Assembly (NCBI GenBank): GCA_016183935.1
Contig: JACPDR010000037.1
Location: 1-58,742, forward strand
Reading direction: 5' to 3'
Length of the DNA stretch: 58,742 nucleotides
DNA from: Caulobacterales bacterium
Lineage (GTDB): Bacteria > Pseudomonadota > Alphaproteobacteria > Caulobacterales > Caulobacteraceae
How positions within the stretch are numbered: the first letter of the stretch is position 1; every line of letters begins with the position of its first letter. The position numbers and the translations under genes were made by a program. The notes below the pieces were generated by a model. That model was given only the letters and a program-made list of their open reading frames with translations. It ran no database searches and had not been told where the DNA came from. This document shows, piece after piece, positions 1 through 8,332 of the stretch.

Positions 1-150
1 TGGATGGCCGGGGAGGGGGGCGTGACCCGCTTCGCCGAGATCGGCTCCGGCAAGGTCCTGACCGGCATGGCCAAACGCATCGCGCCCGACGCCGAGAGCC
101 TGTCGCTTAACACGCCGGAGGACCTCGAGGCCTTCGCGAAATCGCTCTGA
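1..150 (+). CDS. fabD: Malonyl-CoA:ACP transacylase, 3' end (partial)
   Basis: The window opens inside this gene; only the last 49 codons are present. The tail reads GGVTRFAEIGSGKVLTG and then NTPEDLEAF, the usual C-terminal pattern of FabD, which loads malonyl units onto acyl carrier protein in the cytoplasm. The active-site GHSLGE part lies outside the window. It ends 13 bases before fabG, in the classic fabD-fabG-acpP-fabF order, which supports the call more than the short tail alone. Confidence 0.85.
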   Translation, partial: WMAGEGGVTRFAEIGSGKVLTGMAKRIAPDAESLSLNTPEDLEAFAKSL

Positions 151-163
151 TTACAGGAAGCAG

Positions 164-907
164 ATGATGTTCAACCTCACCGGCAAGACCGCCCTCGTCA
201 CCGGCGCCACCGGCGGCATCGGCGGGGCCGTCGCCCGCGCCCTGCACGCCCAGGGCGCGGCCGTCGTCCTGTCCGGCACCCGGGAGGCGGTGCTGCAGGA
301 TCTGGCGAAGGAACTGGGCCAGCGCGCCTTCGCCGCCGCCGCCAACCTGTCGGACCCGGAATCGGTCGATGGCCTGATCTCCCGCGCCGAAGAAGCCGCC
401 GGAGCCCCGCTCGACATCCTCGTCGCCAACGCGGGCATCACCAGGGACGGCCTGCTGATGCGGATGAAGGACGAGGACTTCCAGGAGGTCATCAAGATCA
501 ATCTGGAATCCTATTTCCGCCTCTCGCGGGCCGCCATGAAGGGGATGATGAAGCGCCGCTCAGGCCGCATCATCGGCGTCACCTCGGTGGTCGGCGTCAC
601 CGGCAACCCCGGCCAGACCAACTATTCCGCCTCCAAGGCCGGCATGATCGGCTTCTCCAAGTCTTTGGCCCAGGAGGTCGGCTCGCGCGGGATCACCGTC
701 AACTGCATCGCTCCGGGCTTCATCGCCTCGCCGATGACCGACGTGCTCAACGATCAGCAGCGCGAAACCATCCTCAAGACCATCCCGCTCGGACGCCTCG
801 GCTCGGGCGACGAGATCGCCGCCGCCGCCGTCTACCTGTCCTCCGACGAAGCCGCCTACGTCACGGGCCAGACCCTTCACGTCAACGGCGGCATGGCGAT
901 GATCTGA
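164..907 (+). CDS. fabG: 3-oxoacyl-ACP reductase FabG
   Basis: NADPH-dependent reduction of 3-oxoacyl-ACP in fatty-acid elongation. The 247-residue protein is a normal-length short-chain dehydrogenase. It has a Rossmann glycine motif TGATGGIGG at residues 13-21, an NAG motif near 89-91, and the catalytic S141, Y154 and K158 (YSASK). It ends in NGGMAMI, typical of FabG. The start at 164 follows AGGAAG at 155-160; a second ATG directly follows the first. It lies between fabD and acpP in the conserved cluster. Confidence 0.97.
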   Translation: MMFNLTGKTALVTGATGGIGGAVARALHAQGAAVVLSGTREAVLQDLAKELGQRAFAAAANLSDPESVDGLISRAEEAAGAPLDILVANAGITRDGLLMRMKDEDFQEVIKINLESYFRLSRAAMKGMMKRRSGRIIGVTSVVGVTGNPGQTNYSASKAGMIGFSKSLAQEVGSRGITVNCIAPGFIASPMTDVLNDQQRETILKTIPLGRLGSGDEIAAAAVYLSSDEAAYVTGQTLHVNGGMAMI

Positions 908-1072
908 TCGATCGGGGCTGGCTGGGCTATTTCCAGCCCTCCCGCCTGTGCTAAAGCCCTCGCAACCGGTTCGCCTGAGTCTTCGTTGAAGGCTTGCGCA
1001 GCCGTCGCCGTCGTCATACGGCAAGGACTGAAGACAACAGCCGCTTCGGCGGCCTAACGAGCAGAGACACAC

Positions 1073-1312
1073 ATGTCCGACACCCTGGAACGCGTCCGCA
1101 AGATCGTCATCGACCACCTGGACGCCGATCCGGAAAAGGTCGTTGAAAAGGCCAGCTTCATCGACGACCTGGGCGCTGACTCGCTCGACAACGTCGAACT
1201 GGTCATGGCCTTCGAGGAAGAATTCGACATCGAGATCCCGGACGACGCCGCCGAACACATCCAGACCGTCGGCGACGCCGTGAAGTTCATCGACGAGAAG
1301 CTGGCCGGCTGA
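1073..1312 (+). CDS. acpP: Acyl carrier protein
   Basis: Carries growing acyl chains on 4'-phosphopantetheine. It is a 79-residue acidic protein with the GADSLD attachment motif; S37 is the modified serine. Helices before and after are typical ([14 protein letters not shown] and [11 protein letters not shown]). A 165-bp gap separates it from fabG, enough for its own promoter, although I could not pick a convincing one. The 106 bp before fabF contain a hairpin, so acpP may be expressed more strongly than its neighbours. Confidence 0.98.
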   Translation: MSDTLERVRKIVIDHLDADPEKVVEKASFIDDLGADSLDNVELVMAFEEEFDIEIPDDAAEHIQTVGDAVKFIDEKLAG

Positions 1313-1337
1313 TCGCCTCCATCTCGATACGGCTTTG

Positions 1338-1381
1338 ATGGCCGCCGTGGCGCGCCCCTAGCGGGGCCGCCCGGCGGCCAT
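1338..1381 (+). terminator. Hairpin between acpP and fabF (attenuator or terminator-like)
   Basis: Perfect 10-bp inverted repeat ATGGCCGCCG (1338-1347) and CGGCGGCCAT (1372-1381), enclosing a second small CCCC/GGGG hairpin. It is followed by TACTGTTTA, which is only weakly T-rich. It could partly terminate acpP transcripts and so lower fabF expression, or stabilise the acpP mRNA 3' end. Function is inferred from position only. Confidence 0.4.
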
Positions 1382-1419
1382 TACTGTTTAGGGTCAAGAT
1401 TCTGAGTGAAGGAGCGCGC

Positions 1420-2700
1420 ATGCGCCGCGTCGTCGTCACGGGCCTAGGCCTATTGACCCCCCTCGGCTGGGGCGTCGAACACAACTGGAAGGGCATTGTC
1501 GAGGGCCGCTCAGGCATCGGCCCCATCACCAGCTTCGATACCGAGGGCTACGCCTGCACCATCGCGGGCGAGATTCCGTCCGTAGACGGCCGCGGCGGCG
1601 GCGCTCCCGGCCAGCCGGGCGTGTTCGACCACGAGAAGGTGATGTCGCCCAAGGACCGCAAGCGGGTCGACGACTTCATCGTCTACGCCATCGCCGCCGC
1701 GGACGAGGCGCTTGCCGATTCCGGCTGGAAGCCCGAGACCGAGGAACAGCGTGAGCGCACCGGGGTCATGGTCGGCTCCGGCATCGGCGGCCTCGGCCCG
1801 ATCGCCGACACCGCCCTCATCCTCAAGGAGCAGGGCCCGCGCCGGGTCAGCCCGTTCTTCATTCCCTCAGCCCTGATCAACCTGACCTCGGGCCAGATCT
1901 CGATCCGCCACGGGCTCAAGGGGCCCAATCATTCGGTGGTCACCGCCTGCGCCACCGGAGCCCACGCCATCGGCGACGCGGCCCGGATGATCGCGCTGGA
2001 CGACGCCGACGTCATGGTCGCGGGCGGGGCCGAAAGCTCGATCGTGCCGATCGGCATCGCCGGATTCCTGGCCTGCAAGGCCCTGTGCACCGCCTATAAC
2101 GACGCCCCCGAAAAGGCCTCGCGGCCGTGGGACAAGGACCATTCCGGCTTCATCATGGGCGAGGGCGCCGGCATCGTCGTGCTCGAGGAATACGAGCACG
2201 CCAAGGCACGCGGCGCGACCATCTACGCCGAGGTCGTCGGCTACGGCATGAGCGGCGACGCCTACCACATCACCGCCCCGGCCGAGGACGGGAACGGCGG
2301 CTATCGCGCCATGCAGATGGCCGTGAAGCGCGCCGGCATCGACGTGTCCGACATCGACTACGTCAACGCCCACGGCACCTCGACCATGGCCGACTGGATC
2401 GAGGCCGGCGCCATCGAGCGGCTGATGGGCGACCACGCCCCCAACGTGGCCCTGTCCTCGACCAAGTCCATGACCGGCCACCTGCTGGGGGCCGCCGGGG
2501 CGATCGAGGCCATCTTCTGCATCCTGGCCATCCGCGACCAGATCGCGCCGCCGACGATCAACCTCGACAATCCCGAGCGGGAGACGCCGCTGAACATGGT
2601 CAGGGACAAGGGGCAGCCGATGAAGATCGACGTGGCGATGTCCAACAGCTTCGGCTTCGGCGGCACCAACGCCAGCGTCATCTTCAAAAAGGTCGGCTGA
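1420..2700 (+). CDS. fabF: 3-oxoacyl-ACP synthase II (KASII)
   Basis: Condenses malonyl-ACP with acyl-ACP during chain elongation. The 426-residue protein carries the thiolase-fold Cys-His-His triad: C177 in VVTACATGAHAIGDA, a histidine in NAHGTST and one in TGHLLGAAGA. The C-terminal NSFGFGGTNAS signature is present. The start at 1420 follows GAAGGAG at 1408-1414. The stop overlaps the mltG start by one base (TGATG), indicating co-transcription and probable translational coupling. Confidence 0.97.
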   Translation: MRRVVVTGLGLLTPLGWGVEHNWKGIVEGRSGIGPITSFDTEGYACTIAGEIPSVDGRGGGAPGQPGVFDHEKVMSPKDRKRVDDFIVYAIAAADEALADSGWKPETEEQRERTGVMVGSGIGGLGPIADTALILKEQGPRRVSPFFIPSALINLTSGQISIRHGLKGPNHSVVTACATGAHAIGDAARMIALDDADVMVAGGAESSIVPIGIAGFLACKALCTAYNDAPEKASRPWDKDHSGFIMGEGAGIVVLEEYEHAKARGATIYAEVVGYGMSGDAYHITAPAEDGNGGYRAMQMAVKRAGIDVSDIDYVNAHGTSTMADWIEAGAIERLMGDHAPNVALSSTKSMTGHLLGAAGAIEAIFCILAIRDQIAPPTINLDNPERETPLNMVRDKGQPMKIDVAMSNSFGFGGTNASVIFKKVG

Positions 2701-3884
2701 TGTTCGGACGGTCTCGGGGAGCGGGGGCTCCGAAGTCCAGACAACCCAGATCCGGAGGAGCCACGGCGCTGCTGGCGGCCTCGGCCACATTCAGCCTGTT
2801 CCTCATCATCGCCATCGTCGCCGCCTGGAGCGTGTTCTACGCGCCGGGGCCGGAGGCCCGCGAGGGCGATACGACCATCGTCACCCTGCCCAGCGGGGCC
2901 GGGGTAAGCGCCATCGCCGCCAATCTGAAGGCGGCCGGCGTCATCCGTTCGACCGACATGTTCAAGGCCGCCGCCACCTTGACCGGCGCCGACCGCAAGC
3001 TCCGCGCCGGCGAATATGAGGTGCCCGACCGGGCCTCGCTGCGCTCCGTCCTCGTGCTGCTGGTCGAGGGCCGGGTGGTTCGCCACTACGTGACCCTGCC
3101 GGAAGGCTGGTCCTCGGCCCAGGCCGTCGACATCCTGATGAGCCAGCCCCTCCTGACCGGCGAGATGGACGCGACGCCGGAAGAGGGCTCGCTCTGGCCC
3201 GACACCTATGAGATCAGCCGCGGCGAAACCCGCGCCTCGGTCATCGGCCGCATGACCACCGCCCACACCGAAAACCTCGCCCGCCTCTGGGCCGCCCGCT
3301 CGCCCCGCACGGTCGTCCGGTCACCGGAAGAGGCCGTCATCCTCGCCTCGATCGTCGAGAAGGAGACCGGCGTCGCCGCTGAACGGCCGCGCGTGGCCGC
3401 GGTCTTCTCCAACCGCCTGCGTCTCGGCATGCGACTGGAGAGCGATCCGACCATCGTCTACGGCATCACCCAGGGACGGCCGCTCGGCCGCGGCATCCGC
3501 CGCTCCGAACTCGCCCGGGAAACGCCGTGGAACACCTACCAGATCGCCGGCCTGCCCCCGACGCCGATCGCCAATCCCGGCCGAGAGGCACTCGCCGCCG
3601 TGCTCAACCCGCCGCCGTCCGACGAGCTGTTCTTCGTCGCCGACGGCTCGGGCGGCCACGTCTTCGCCCGCACCTTCGACGAGCACCTCGCCAACGTCGC
3701 CCGCTGGCGCGAGATCGAGCGGCGCAAGGCCGGCCTGCCCCCCGGCAGACCCCCGCCGCCGGTGCCCGGCACCGTCCCAACGGTGCCCAACGCCCATCCC
3801 GACCCGGCCACCCTTCCGCCCGGGGTGACCGTCCCGGCCGGTGCGCAGGTGATCCGCGTCCCCCGGACCGAGCCCGCCCAATGA
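2700..3884 (+). CDS. mltG: Endolytic transglycosylase MltG
   Basis: Membrane-anchored enzyme that cleaves nascent peptidoglycan strands and terminates glycan elongation. The 394-residue protein has a basic N-terminus, one membrane segment at about residues 22-45, then the YceG domain. The catalytic glutamate is E220 in ASIVEKETG, followed by LESDPTIVYG and GLPPTPIANPG, all family hallmarks. A proline-rich C-terminal tail follows. I start at 2700 because that ATG overlaps the fabF stop and gives the usual membrane anchor; the open frame continues upstream inside fabF without biological meaning. The end overlaps yicC by 4 bases (ATGA). Confidence 0.95.
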   Translation: MFGRSRGAGAPKSRQPRSGGATALLAASATFSLFLIIAIVAAWSVFYAPGPEAREGDTTIVTLPSGAGVSAIAANLKAAGVIRSTDMFKAAATLTGADRKLRAGEYEVPDRASLRSVLVLLVEGRVVRHYVTLPEGWSSAQAVDILMSQPLLTGEMDATPEEGSLWPDTYEISRGETRASVIGRMTTAHTENLARLWAARSPRTVVRSPEEAVILASIVEKETGVAAERPRVAAVFSNRLRLGMRLESDPTIVYGITQGRPLGRGIRRSELARETPWNTYQIAGLPPTPIANPGREALAAVLNPPPSDELFFVADGSGGHVFARTFDEHLANVARWREIERRKAGLPPGRPPPPVPGTVPTVPNAHPDPATLPPGVTVPAGAQVIRVPRTEPAQ

Positions 3885-4765
3885 CCGCCATTTCCGGCAT
3901 GACCGGCTTCGGCCGGGCCGAGGGCGCCGAGGGCGGCTGGACCTGGTCGGTCGAGGCCCGCTCGGTCAACGGCCGCAACCTCGAGGTCCGCTTCCGCGGC
4001 CCGCCAGGCTTCGACCGCCTCGAACCCCTCGCCAAGGCCGCGGCCCAGAAGCATTTCAGCCGCGGCCAGGTCACGGTCGGCGTCCAGGCCAAACGCGCCG
4101 ACCCCGGCGCCGCCGCCCTGCGGGTCAACGAGGACATCCTCGCCCGCTACCTGGCCCTCGCCAACGAACTCGCGGAGGAGGGGGCGACCCCGCCCTCGGC
4201 CGACGGCCTGCTAGCCCTTCGCGGCGTGCTCGAAACGCCCGAGGAGGACGAGGACCCCGCCGCCCGCGCCGCCGTCGAAATCGCCATGGCCGCCTCGATC
4301 GACGCCGCTTTCAACGCACTCAAGGCTTCCCGCGACCGCGAGGGCGCCCAGCTTCTGCCGCTCGCCACCGGCTTCATCGACGCCATCGAACGCTTGATCG
4401 CCGCCGCCGAGACGGAAGCCGCCGCCCAGGTCGAGGCCATCCGTGACCGCTTCACCCGCCGCATGACGGAACTGGCCCCCGACGCCCCGGGCCTGCAGGA
4501 CCGCATCTTCGTCGAGGCCGCCGCCCTCGCCACCCGCGCCGACGTGCGCGAGGAGCTTGACCGTCTGGCCGCGCACGTCGCCTCGGCCCGCGCGCTGTTG
4601 CAACAACCCCCCGCCGGCCGGAAACTCGACTTCCTGATGCAGGAATTCATGCGCGAGGCGAACACCCTCTGCTCAAAATCGGCTACCACGGCGCTCACCG
4701 GAATCGGCCTTGAGCTGAAGGCCGTCATCGAGCAGCTGCGGGAACAGGTCCAGAATGTCGAATGA
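3881..4765 (+). CDS. YicC family endoribonuclease-like protein
   Basis: This 294-residue protein begins ISGMTGFGRAEG, the signature start of YicC-type proteins, continues with SVNGRNLEVRFRGP, and ends in a DUF1732 region (GRKLDFLMQEFMREANTLCSKS). E. coli YicC has been described as an endoribonuclease; I infer a similar role. The ATG at 3881 overlaps the mltG stop (ATGA), and the gene overlaps gmk by 11 bases, so mltG-yicC-gmk is one translationally coupled unit. The yicC-gmk pairing is widespread in Proteobacteria. Confidence 0.93.
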   Translation: MTAISGMTGFGRAEGAEGGWTWSVEARSVNGRNLEVRFRGPPGFDRLEPLAKAAAQKHFSRGQVTVGVQAKRADPGAAALRVNEDILARYLALANELAEEGATPPSADGLLALRGVLETPEEDEDPAARAAVEIAMAASIDAAFNALKASRDREGAQLLPLATGFIDAIERLIAAAETEAAAQVEAIRDRFTRRMTELAPDAPGLQDRIFVEAAALATRADVREELDRLAAHVASARALLQQPPAGRKLDFLMQEFMREANTLCSKSATTALTGIGLELKAVIEQLREQVQNVE

Positions 4766-5396
4766 ACGCACGCCCCGCCGCGGCGTCCTCCTGATCGTCG
4801 CCAGCCCCTCGGGCGCCGGCAAGACCAGCCTGTGCCGCCGGCTGATGGCCGACCACGGCGGCCTCGAACTGTCGATCTCCACCACCACCCGCGGCATCCG
4901 CCCGGGCGAGGTGGCCGACCGCGATTACCATTTCGTCGATGACGCCGAGTTCCAGCGCATGGTCGAGGCCGACGCCTTCCTCGAATGGGCCGACGTCCAC
5001 GGCAGCCGCTACGGCAGCCCCCGGGCGCCGATCGACCGCGCCCTCGCCGAGGGCCGTGACGTGCTGTTCGACATCGACTGGCAGGGCGCCCGCGACATCG
5101 CCGCCAAATGCCCCGAGGACGCCGTCCGCGTCTTCATCCTGCCGCCCAGCCTGGAAGAGCTGCGCCGCCGCCTCGTCACCCGCTCGCAGGACGCCGAGGA
5201 GGTCATCGACCGCCGCATCGCCAACGCCAAGGGCGAGATCGAGCACTGCGGCGCGTTCGACTACGTCTTCGTCAACGACGACTTCGACCGCTCCTACGCC
5301 GAGCTGGCCCACATCTACCACGCCGAACGGTCGAGGCGCTTCCGCAACATCTGGGTCGAGAAATACAAGACGGCGCTGCTGAACGAGGCGGTTTAG
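4755..5396 (+). CDS. gmk: Guanylate kinase
   Basis: Phosphorylates GMP to GDP; it works downstream of guaB and guaA and upstream of ndk, all in this window. The 213-residue protein has a P-loop SPSGAGKTS at about residues 17-25, the GMP-binding STTTRGIRPGE and DRDYHFV motifs, and FDIDWQGA. The start lies inside the last codons of yicC. No convincing terminator directly follows; the first strong one is at 5608. Confidence 0.97.
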   Translation: MSNERTPRRGVLLIVASPSGAGKTSLCRRLMADHGGLELSISTTTRGIRPGEVADRDYHFVDDAEFQRMVEADAFLEWADVHGSRYGSPRAPIDRALAEGRDVLFDIDWQGARDIAAKCPEDAVRVFILPPSLEELRRRLVTRSQDAEEVIDRRIANAKGEIEHCGAFDYVFVNDDFDRSYAELAHIYHAERSRRFRNIWVEKYKTALLNEAV

Positions 5397-5490
5397 GGAC
5401 CCACCCAAAACCTGCCGGGTCCGCGCGTACGCAGGGCCCCCTTGACCCCGCCCAGACCCTCCCCATCTTCCAACGCACTGTTTCAACAAC

Positions 5491-5581
5491 GAAAGGAGGT
5501 GGTCGAATGTCTCATTGTCTCACGCCGCGCGCGGCCCGTCGGATGAGTCCGGCCTCCCCTCTGGCGGGGGCTGTCGCCTGA
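5491..5581 (+). CDS. Micro-ORF (24 codons) with very strong Shine-Dalgarno sequence
   Basis: A 24-codon frame starts with ATG at 5507 (MSHCLTPRAARRMSPASPLAG...) and stops at 5579-5581. It is preceded at 5491-5502 by GAAAGGAGGTGG. The first 11 of these bases are perfectly complementary to the usual 3' end of bacterial 16S rRNA (ATCACCTCCTTTC). SD-to-ATG spacing is 6 bases, close to optimal, and a strong terminator follows 26 bases after the stop. Most real genes here have a much weaker SD. The peptide matches nothing I recognise. It may be a leader peptide, a small protein, or a ribosome-binding RNA whose ORF is incidental. Feature bounds include the SD; the coding part is 5507-5581. Confidence 0.5.
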
Positions 5582-5607
5582 CGAAGCCGTTCGCCGGCTG
5601 ACAATGG

Positions 5608-5638
5608 AAGGGCCGCTCCCCCGGGGGCGGCCCTTTTT
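5608..5638 (+). terminator. Intrinsic terminator
   Basis: Nine-bp stem AAGGGCCGC / GCGGCCCTT (5608-5616 and 5627-5635) with an additional inner CCCC/GGGG pairing, followed by TTTTT to 5638. It closes the gmk/micro-ORF transcript. Its mirror on the other strand has only short A/T flanks, so it acts mainly on the plus strand. Confidence 0.85.
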
Positions 5639-5645
5639 GCTCCCC

Positions 5646-5726
5646 CCATCTCTCCCGATGGAAGAGGGAGACCACGCACGACGGCTCCGCCGTCCTACCG
5701 GCGCGGCCGGGTGAGGGGCTGTCGCC
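5646..5726. repeat. REP-like palindromic intergenic element
   Basis: About 80 bases made of small nested palindromes: CTCTCCC...GGGAG around 5650-5670, GACGGCTCCGCCGTC at about 5680-5694, and an imperfect CCGGC/GGCCGG pair around 5698-5711. This is the make-up of scattered intergenic palindromes in many alphaproteobacterial chromosomes. I see no second full copy in this window, so repeat status is inferred from structure. With the micro-ORF and terminator it fills the 331-base gene gap 5397-5727. Confidence 0.45.
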
Positions 5727-5727
5727 G

Positions 5728-6288
5728 CTAATTGCCCCCGCCATTGCGCGACCGCTCGCTGCGGTTACGGGCGCTGCCTTTCGAGGCGGGCTTGGGCTCG
5801 TCCGGCGGCTGCACCTTGGCTCTCCGGGCCTTCCGCGTCGTCGTGGCCCGCTTCGCCTCTGCCCAAGCGGCCCGCGCGGCCGGCGGTTCCCCCGCCAGAC
5901 CGCGCTCCCAGACGCCGAGCAGCAGGGCCAGGTCGATCAGAAACTCCAGGCCGACGTGGGCGGAGACCAGTGCGTACTGCGAAAAGGCCGGATCCAGCAA
6001 TCTGATCATATACATCAGAACCGTCAGCACGCCGGACGCGGTTGCGACGAAGGGCCACCAACGATCCGACCGAAAGCACAGCCAGCCGAAGATCAGAAGG
6101 CTGACGCTATCCAGCACCATGGAAGCCGGGGCGTAGCCGCCGACCGTCCAGCCAAACGCCAGCATCGAGAGCAGGCAGCTAATAAGCAATACACCCGCGC
6201 CGAGCCGTTCCGGGCGTCCGCCCCAGGACCAGGCCACGGCGTAGGCCACAAGGCCGAACGCGATTGCACCGATCTGCCAGAGCGTCAC
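5728..6288 (-). CDS. Hypothetical multi-pass membrane protein
   Basis: Predicted 186-residue inner-membrane protein. Hydrophobic segments lie at about residues 4-20, 29-50, 55-70, 77-95 and 105-125. The C-terminal third is a very basic, probably cytoplasmic tail with several RR/KARR clusters. I do not recognise a named family. It is separated by 120 bp from the end of rsmA and reads in the same direction, so it could be the last, loosely attached gene of the lpt-rsmA run. Its product ends in a run of R, N and G residues. Confidence 0.75.
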   Translation of the reverse strand: MTLWQIGAIAFGLVAYAVAWSWGGRPERLGAGVLLISCLLSMLAFGWTVGGYAPASMVLDSVSLLIFGWLCFRSDRWWPFVATASGVLTVLMYMIRLLDPAFSQYALVSAHVGLEFLIDLALLLGVWERGLAGEPPAARAAWAEAKRATTTRKARRAKVQPPDEPKPASKGSARNRSERSRNGGGN

Positions 6289-6409
6289 GTGATGTCGATC
6301 TCCACTCGTTCGCTCCGGGCACCGCGCCCGATCTCCGGTCGGCGCGAGAGCGCTTGTGGCAGATCACCGTCCCGTCGTCATTGGCGCATGACCGGGACGG
6401 GATCCAGGC

Positions 6410-7234
6410 TCAGCCGCCGCCCTGCAGCTTGTCCGCCAGCCTCAGAAACCCCGCCCCGTCCACCACTTCGGCCCGCGCGTCTGGCTCGATCCCGGCGGCC
6501 TCGCACAGCGCCGCGCCGCCCAGCGTCTTCAGGCTGGATCGCAGCATCTTCCGCCGCTGCCCGAAGGCCGCCGCCGTGACCCGCTCCAGCCGCTTCAGCG
6601 TCTCCCGGTCAGGCCGGTCAGCGCGGGGAACCAGATGCACCACCGCGCTCGCCACCTTGGGCGGCGGCGTGAAGGCGGCGGCGGGCAGGTGCATGACCAA
6701 CTTCGCCTCGCACACCGCCTGGGCGATCACCGCCAGCCGGCCGTAGGCGTCGTCCCCGGGCGCGGCGACGATGCGTTCGGCCACCTCCTTCTGGAACATC
6801 AGGGTCAGGGCGTGCGGCGTCCACGGCCCCGTCAGCCATTTGATCAGCAGGGCCGTGCCGACGTTGTACGGCAGGTTCGACACCACGTGCGCCGGGCCCT
6901 CGACCAATTCGGCCTCGCGCACCTTCAGCGCGTCGCCCTCGACGACCACCAGCCGCCCGGATCCGTCGTCCAGTTCGCCCAGCAGCGGCAGGAACCGTGG
7001 ATCCTTCTCGACCAGCACCACCTTGCCGGCGTCGCTCTCCAGCAGCGCCCGCGTCAGCCCGCCGGGGCCCGGGCCCACCTCGATCACGCTCCGTCCCTCG
7101 AACGGTCCCGCCAGCCGCACGATCTTGCGGGTGACGTTGAGGTCCAGCAGGAAATGCTGCCCGAAGCTCTTCTTCGCCAGCAGGCCATGAGCGTCGAGCG
7201 TTTCGCGAAGGGAGGGGAGGTCGGTCGGGTTCAC
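6410..7234 (-). CDS. rsmA: 16S rRNA dimethyladenosine transferase (KsgA)
   Basis: Dimethylates two adjacent adenines in helix 45 near the 3' end of 16S rRNA during 30S assembly. The 274-residue protein has the family opening KKSFGQHFLLD, a SAM motif EVGPGPGGLTRALL at residues 52-65 and the catalytic NLPYN at 120-124. A GQRRKMLRSSLK stretch near the C-terminus is typical. It follows pdxA, the same neighbour as in E. coli, and is the downstream end of the lptFG-lptD-surA-pdxA-rsmA run. Confidence 0.97.
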   Translation of the reverse strand: MNPTDLPSLRETLDAHGLLAKKSFGQHFLLDLNVTRKIVRLAGPFEGRSVIEVGPGPGGLTRALLESDAGKVVLVEKDPRFLPLLGELDDGSGRLVVVEGDALKVREAELVEGPAHVVSNLPYNVGTALLIKWLTGPWTPHALTLMFQKEVAERIVAAPGDDAYGRLAVIAQAVCEAKLVMHLPAAAFTPPPKVASAVVHLVPRADRPDRETLKRLERVTAAAFGQRRKMLRSSLKTLGGAALCEAAGIEPDARAEVVDGAGFLRLADKLQGGG

Positions 7235-7302
7235 GCGCCTCCCTTACGTGACCCGGCGCTGTCCGTCTCCTTCGAAGCGAGAGAGGGCCCGACCAACCAA
7301 CA

Positions 7303-7325
7303 ATCCTCCCCGTGTGGGGGAGGAT
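7303..7325 (-). terminator. Hairpin at the end of pdxA
   Basis: Stem ATCCTCCCC / GGGGAGGAT with a short GTGT-containing loop directly at the pdxA stop codon. On the minus strand it is followed by ATTGTTGGTTGG, only moderately T-rich. It may partly terminate or stabilise pdxA mRNA before rsmA. Similar CCTCCCC...GGGGAGG hairpins are common as scattered intergenic elements in related genomes (recollection, not checked). Confidence 0.4.
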
Positions 7326-8332
7326 CAGGGCCGCCCCGCCCGCGCCCCTGCCATCTCTCCGGCCAGCCGCACCGCCGCGATCAGGCTGTCCGCCCGCGCC
7401 ACGCCCTTGCCCGCGATGTCGAACCCGGTCCCGTGGTCGGGCGACGTCCGCACCACCGGCAACCCCAGCGTCGCGTTGACGCCGCCCCAGAAGTCCAGGG
7501 TCTTGACCGGGATCAGCGCCTGGTCGTGATACAGGCACAGCACCGCGTCGTAGCCGGCGCGGGCCTCGTCGTGGAACAGGGTGTCGGCGGGCCGGGGGTC
7601 GGTGATGTCGACGCCCTCGCCGCGCAGCGCCGCCGCCGCCGGGGCCAGCACCTCGATCTCCTCCAGTCCCAGCGCACCGCTCTCGCCGGCGTGCGGGTTC
7701 AGCGCGGCCAGCGCCAGCCGGGGCCGGGCGATGCCGAAGTCGCGCCTCATCGCCTCGTGCACGACCCGGGCGGTGCGGGTCACCCGTTCGGCGGTGACCA
7801 GTTCGGGAACCTCGGCCAGCGGCGAGTGGATCGTCACCAGGCAGGCGCGCAGGTCCTTGGCGGTCAGCATCATCACCGGCCCGCGCACGCCGCTGAACGG
7901 CGCGTCGGCGGTCAGTTCGGCGATGAACTCGGTGTGGCCCGGAAAGCGGAAGCCGGCGGCGTAGAGCGGGGCCTTGGCGATCGGGGCGGTGACGAGGCCG
8001 GCGACCTCGCCGGCCATGGCCAGGTTGACCGCCTGCTCGATCCAGTCGGCCACCGTTCCGGCGTTGGCGGCGTCGGGCCGGCCCGGCCGGACCGGGGCGG
8101 GCAGGGGGATGTCGAGCACGGGCACGGCGCGGGCGAACACGGCCGCGGCGTCCGACGGCGCGCTGACCGCCTGTACGGGTACGCCCTGCGCTCGCATCAG
8201 GGCGGCGTCGCCGACGACGACGAAGGCCGACCCGTCGCCGGCCTTCAGCGCCGCCCAGGCGCGGGCGATGATCTCGGGTCCCACGCCCGCCGGCTCGCCC
8301 ATGGTCAGGGCCAGCGGCGGGCCTGCCGTCAC
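7325..8332 (-). CDS. pdxA: 4-hydroxythreonine-4-phosphate dehydrogenase
   Basis: Vitamin B6 synthesis: oxidises 4-phosphohydroxy-threonine using NAD. The 335-residue length is normal for the family. Seen in sequence: LTMGEPAGVGPEI at the N-terminus, GHTEFIAEL, ALNPHAGESG with a metal-ligand histidine, YHDQALIPVKTL, and near the end RTSPDHGTGFDIAGKG. It overlaps the surA stop by 4 bases (8329-8332). The surA-pdxA-rsmA order matches E. coli. Confidence 0.97.
   Translation of the reverse strand: MTAGPPLALTMGEPAGVGPEIIARAWAALKAGDGSAFVVVGDAALMRAQGVPVQAVSAPSDAAAVFARAVPVLDIPLPAPVRPGRPDAANAGTVADWIEQAVNLAMAGEVAGLVTAPIAKAPLYAAGFRFPGHTEFIAELTADAPFSGVRGPVMMLTAKDLRACLVTIHSPLAEVPELVTAERVTRTARVVHEAMRRDFGIARPRLALAALNPHAGESGALGLEEIEVLAPAAAALRGEGVDITDPRPADTLFHDEARAGYDAVLCLYHDQALIPVKTLDFWGGVNATLGLPVVRTSPDHGTGFDIAGKGVARADSLIAAVRLAGEMAGARAGRP

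Noticed and set aside
2127..2699. Upstream extension of mltG into fabF
   Set aside because: Arg/His-rich sequence without membrane anchor features; the ATG at 2700 gives the normal N-terminus.
5397..5490. Possible tRNA or small RNA gene downstream of gmk
   Set aside because: No cloverleaf, no conserved TTCGA loop or CCA end found; only pyrimidine-rich sequence before the micro-ORF.
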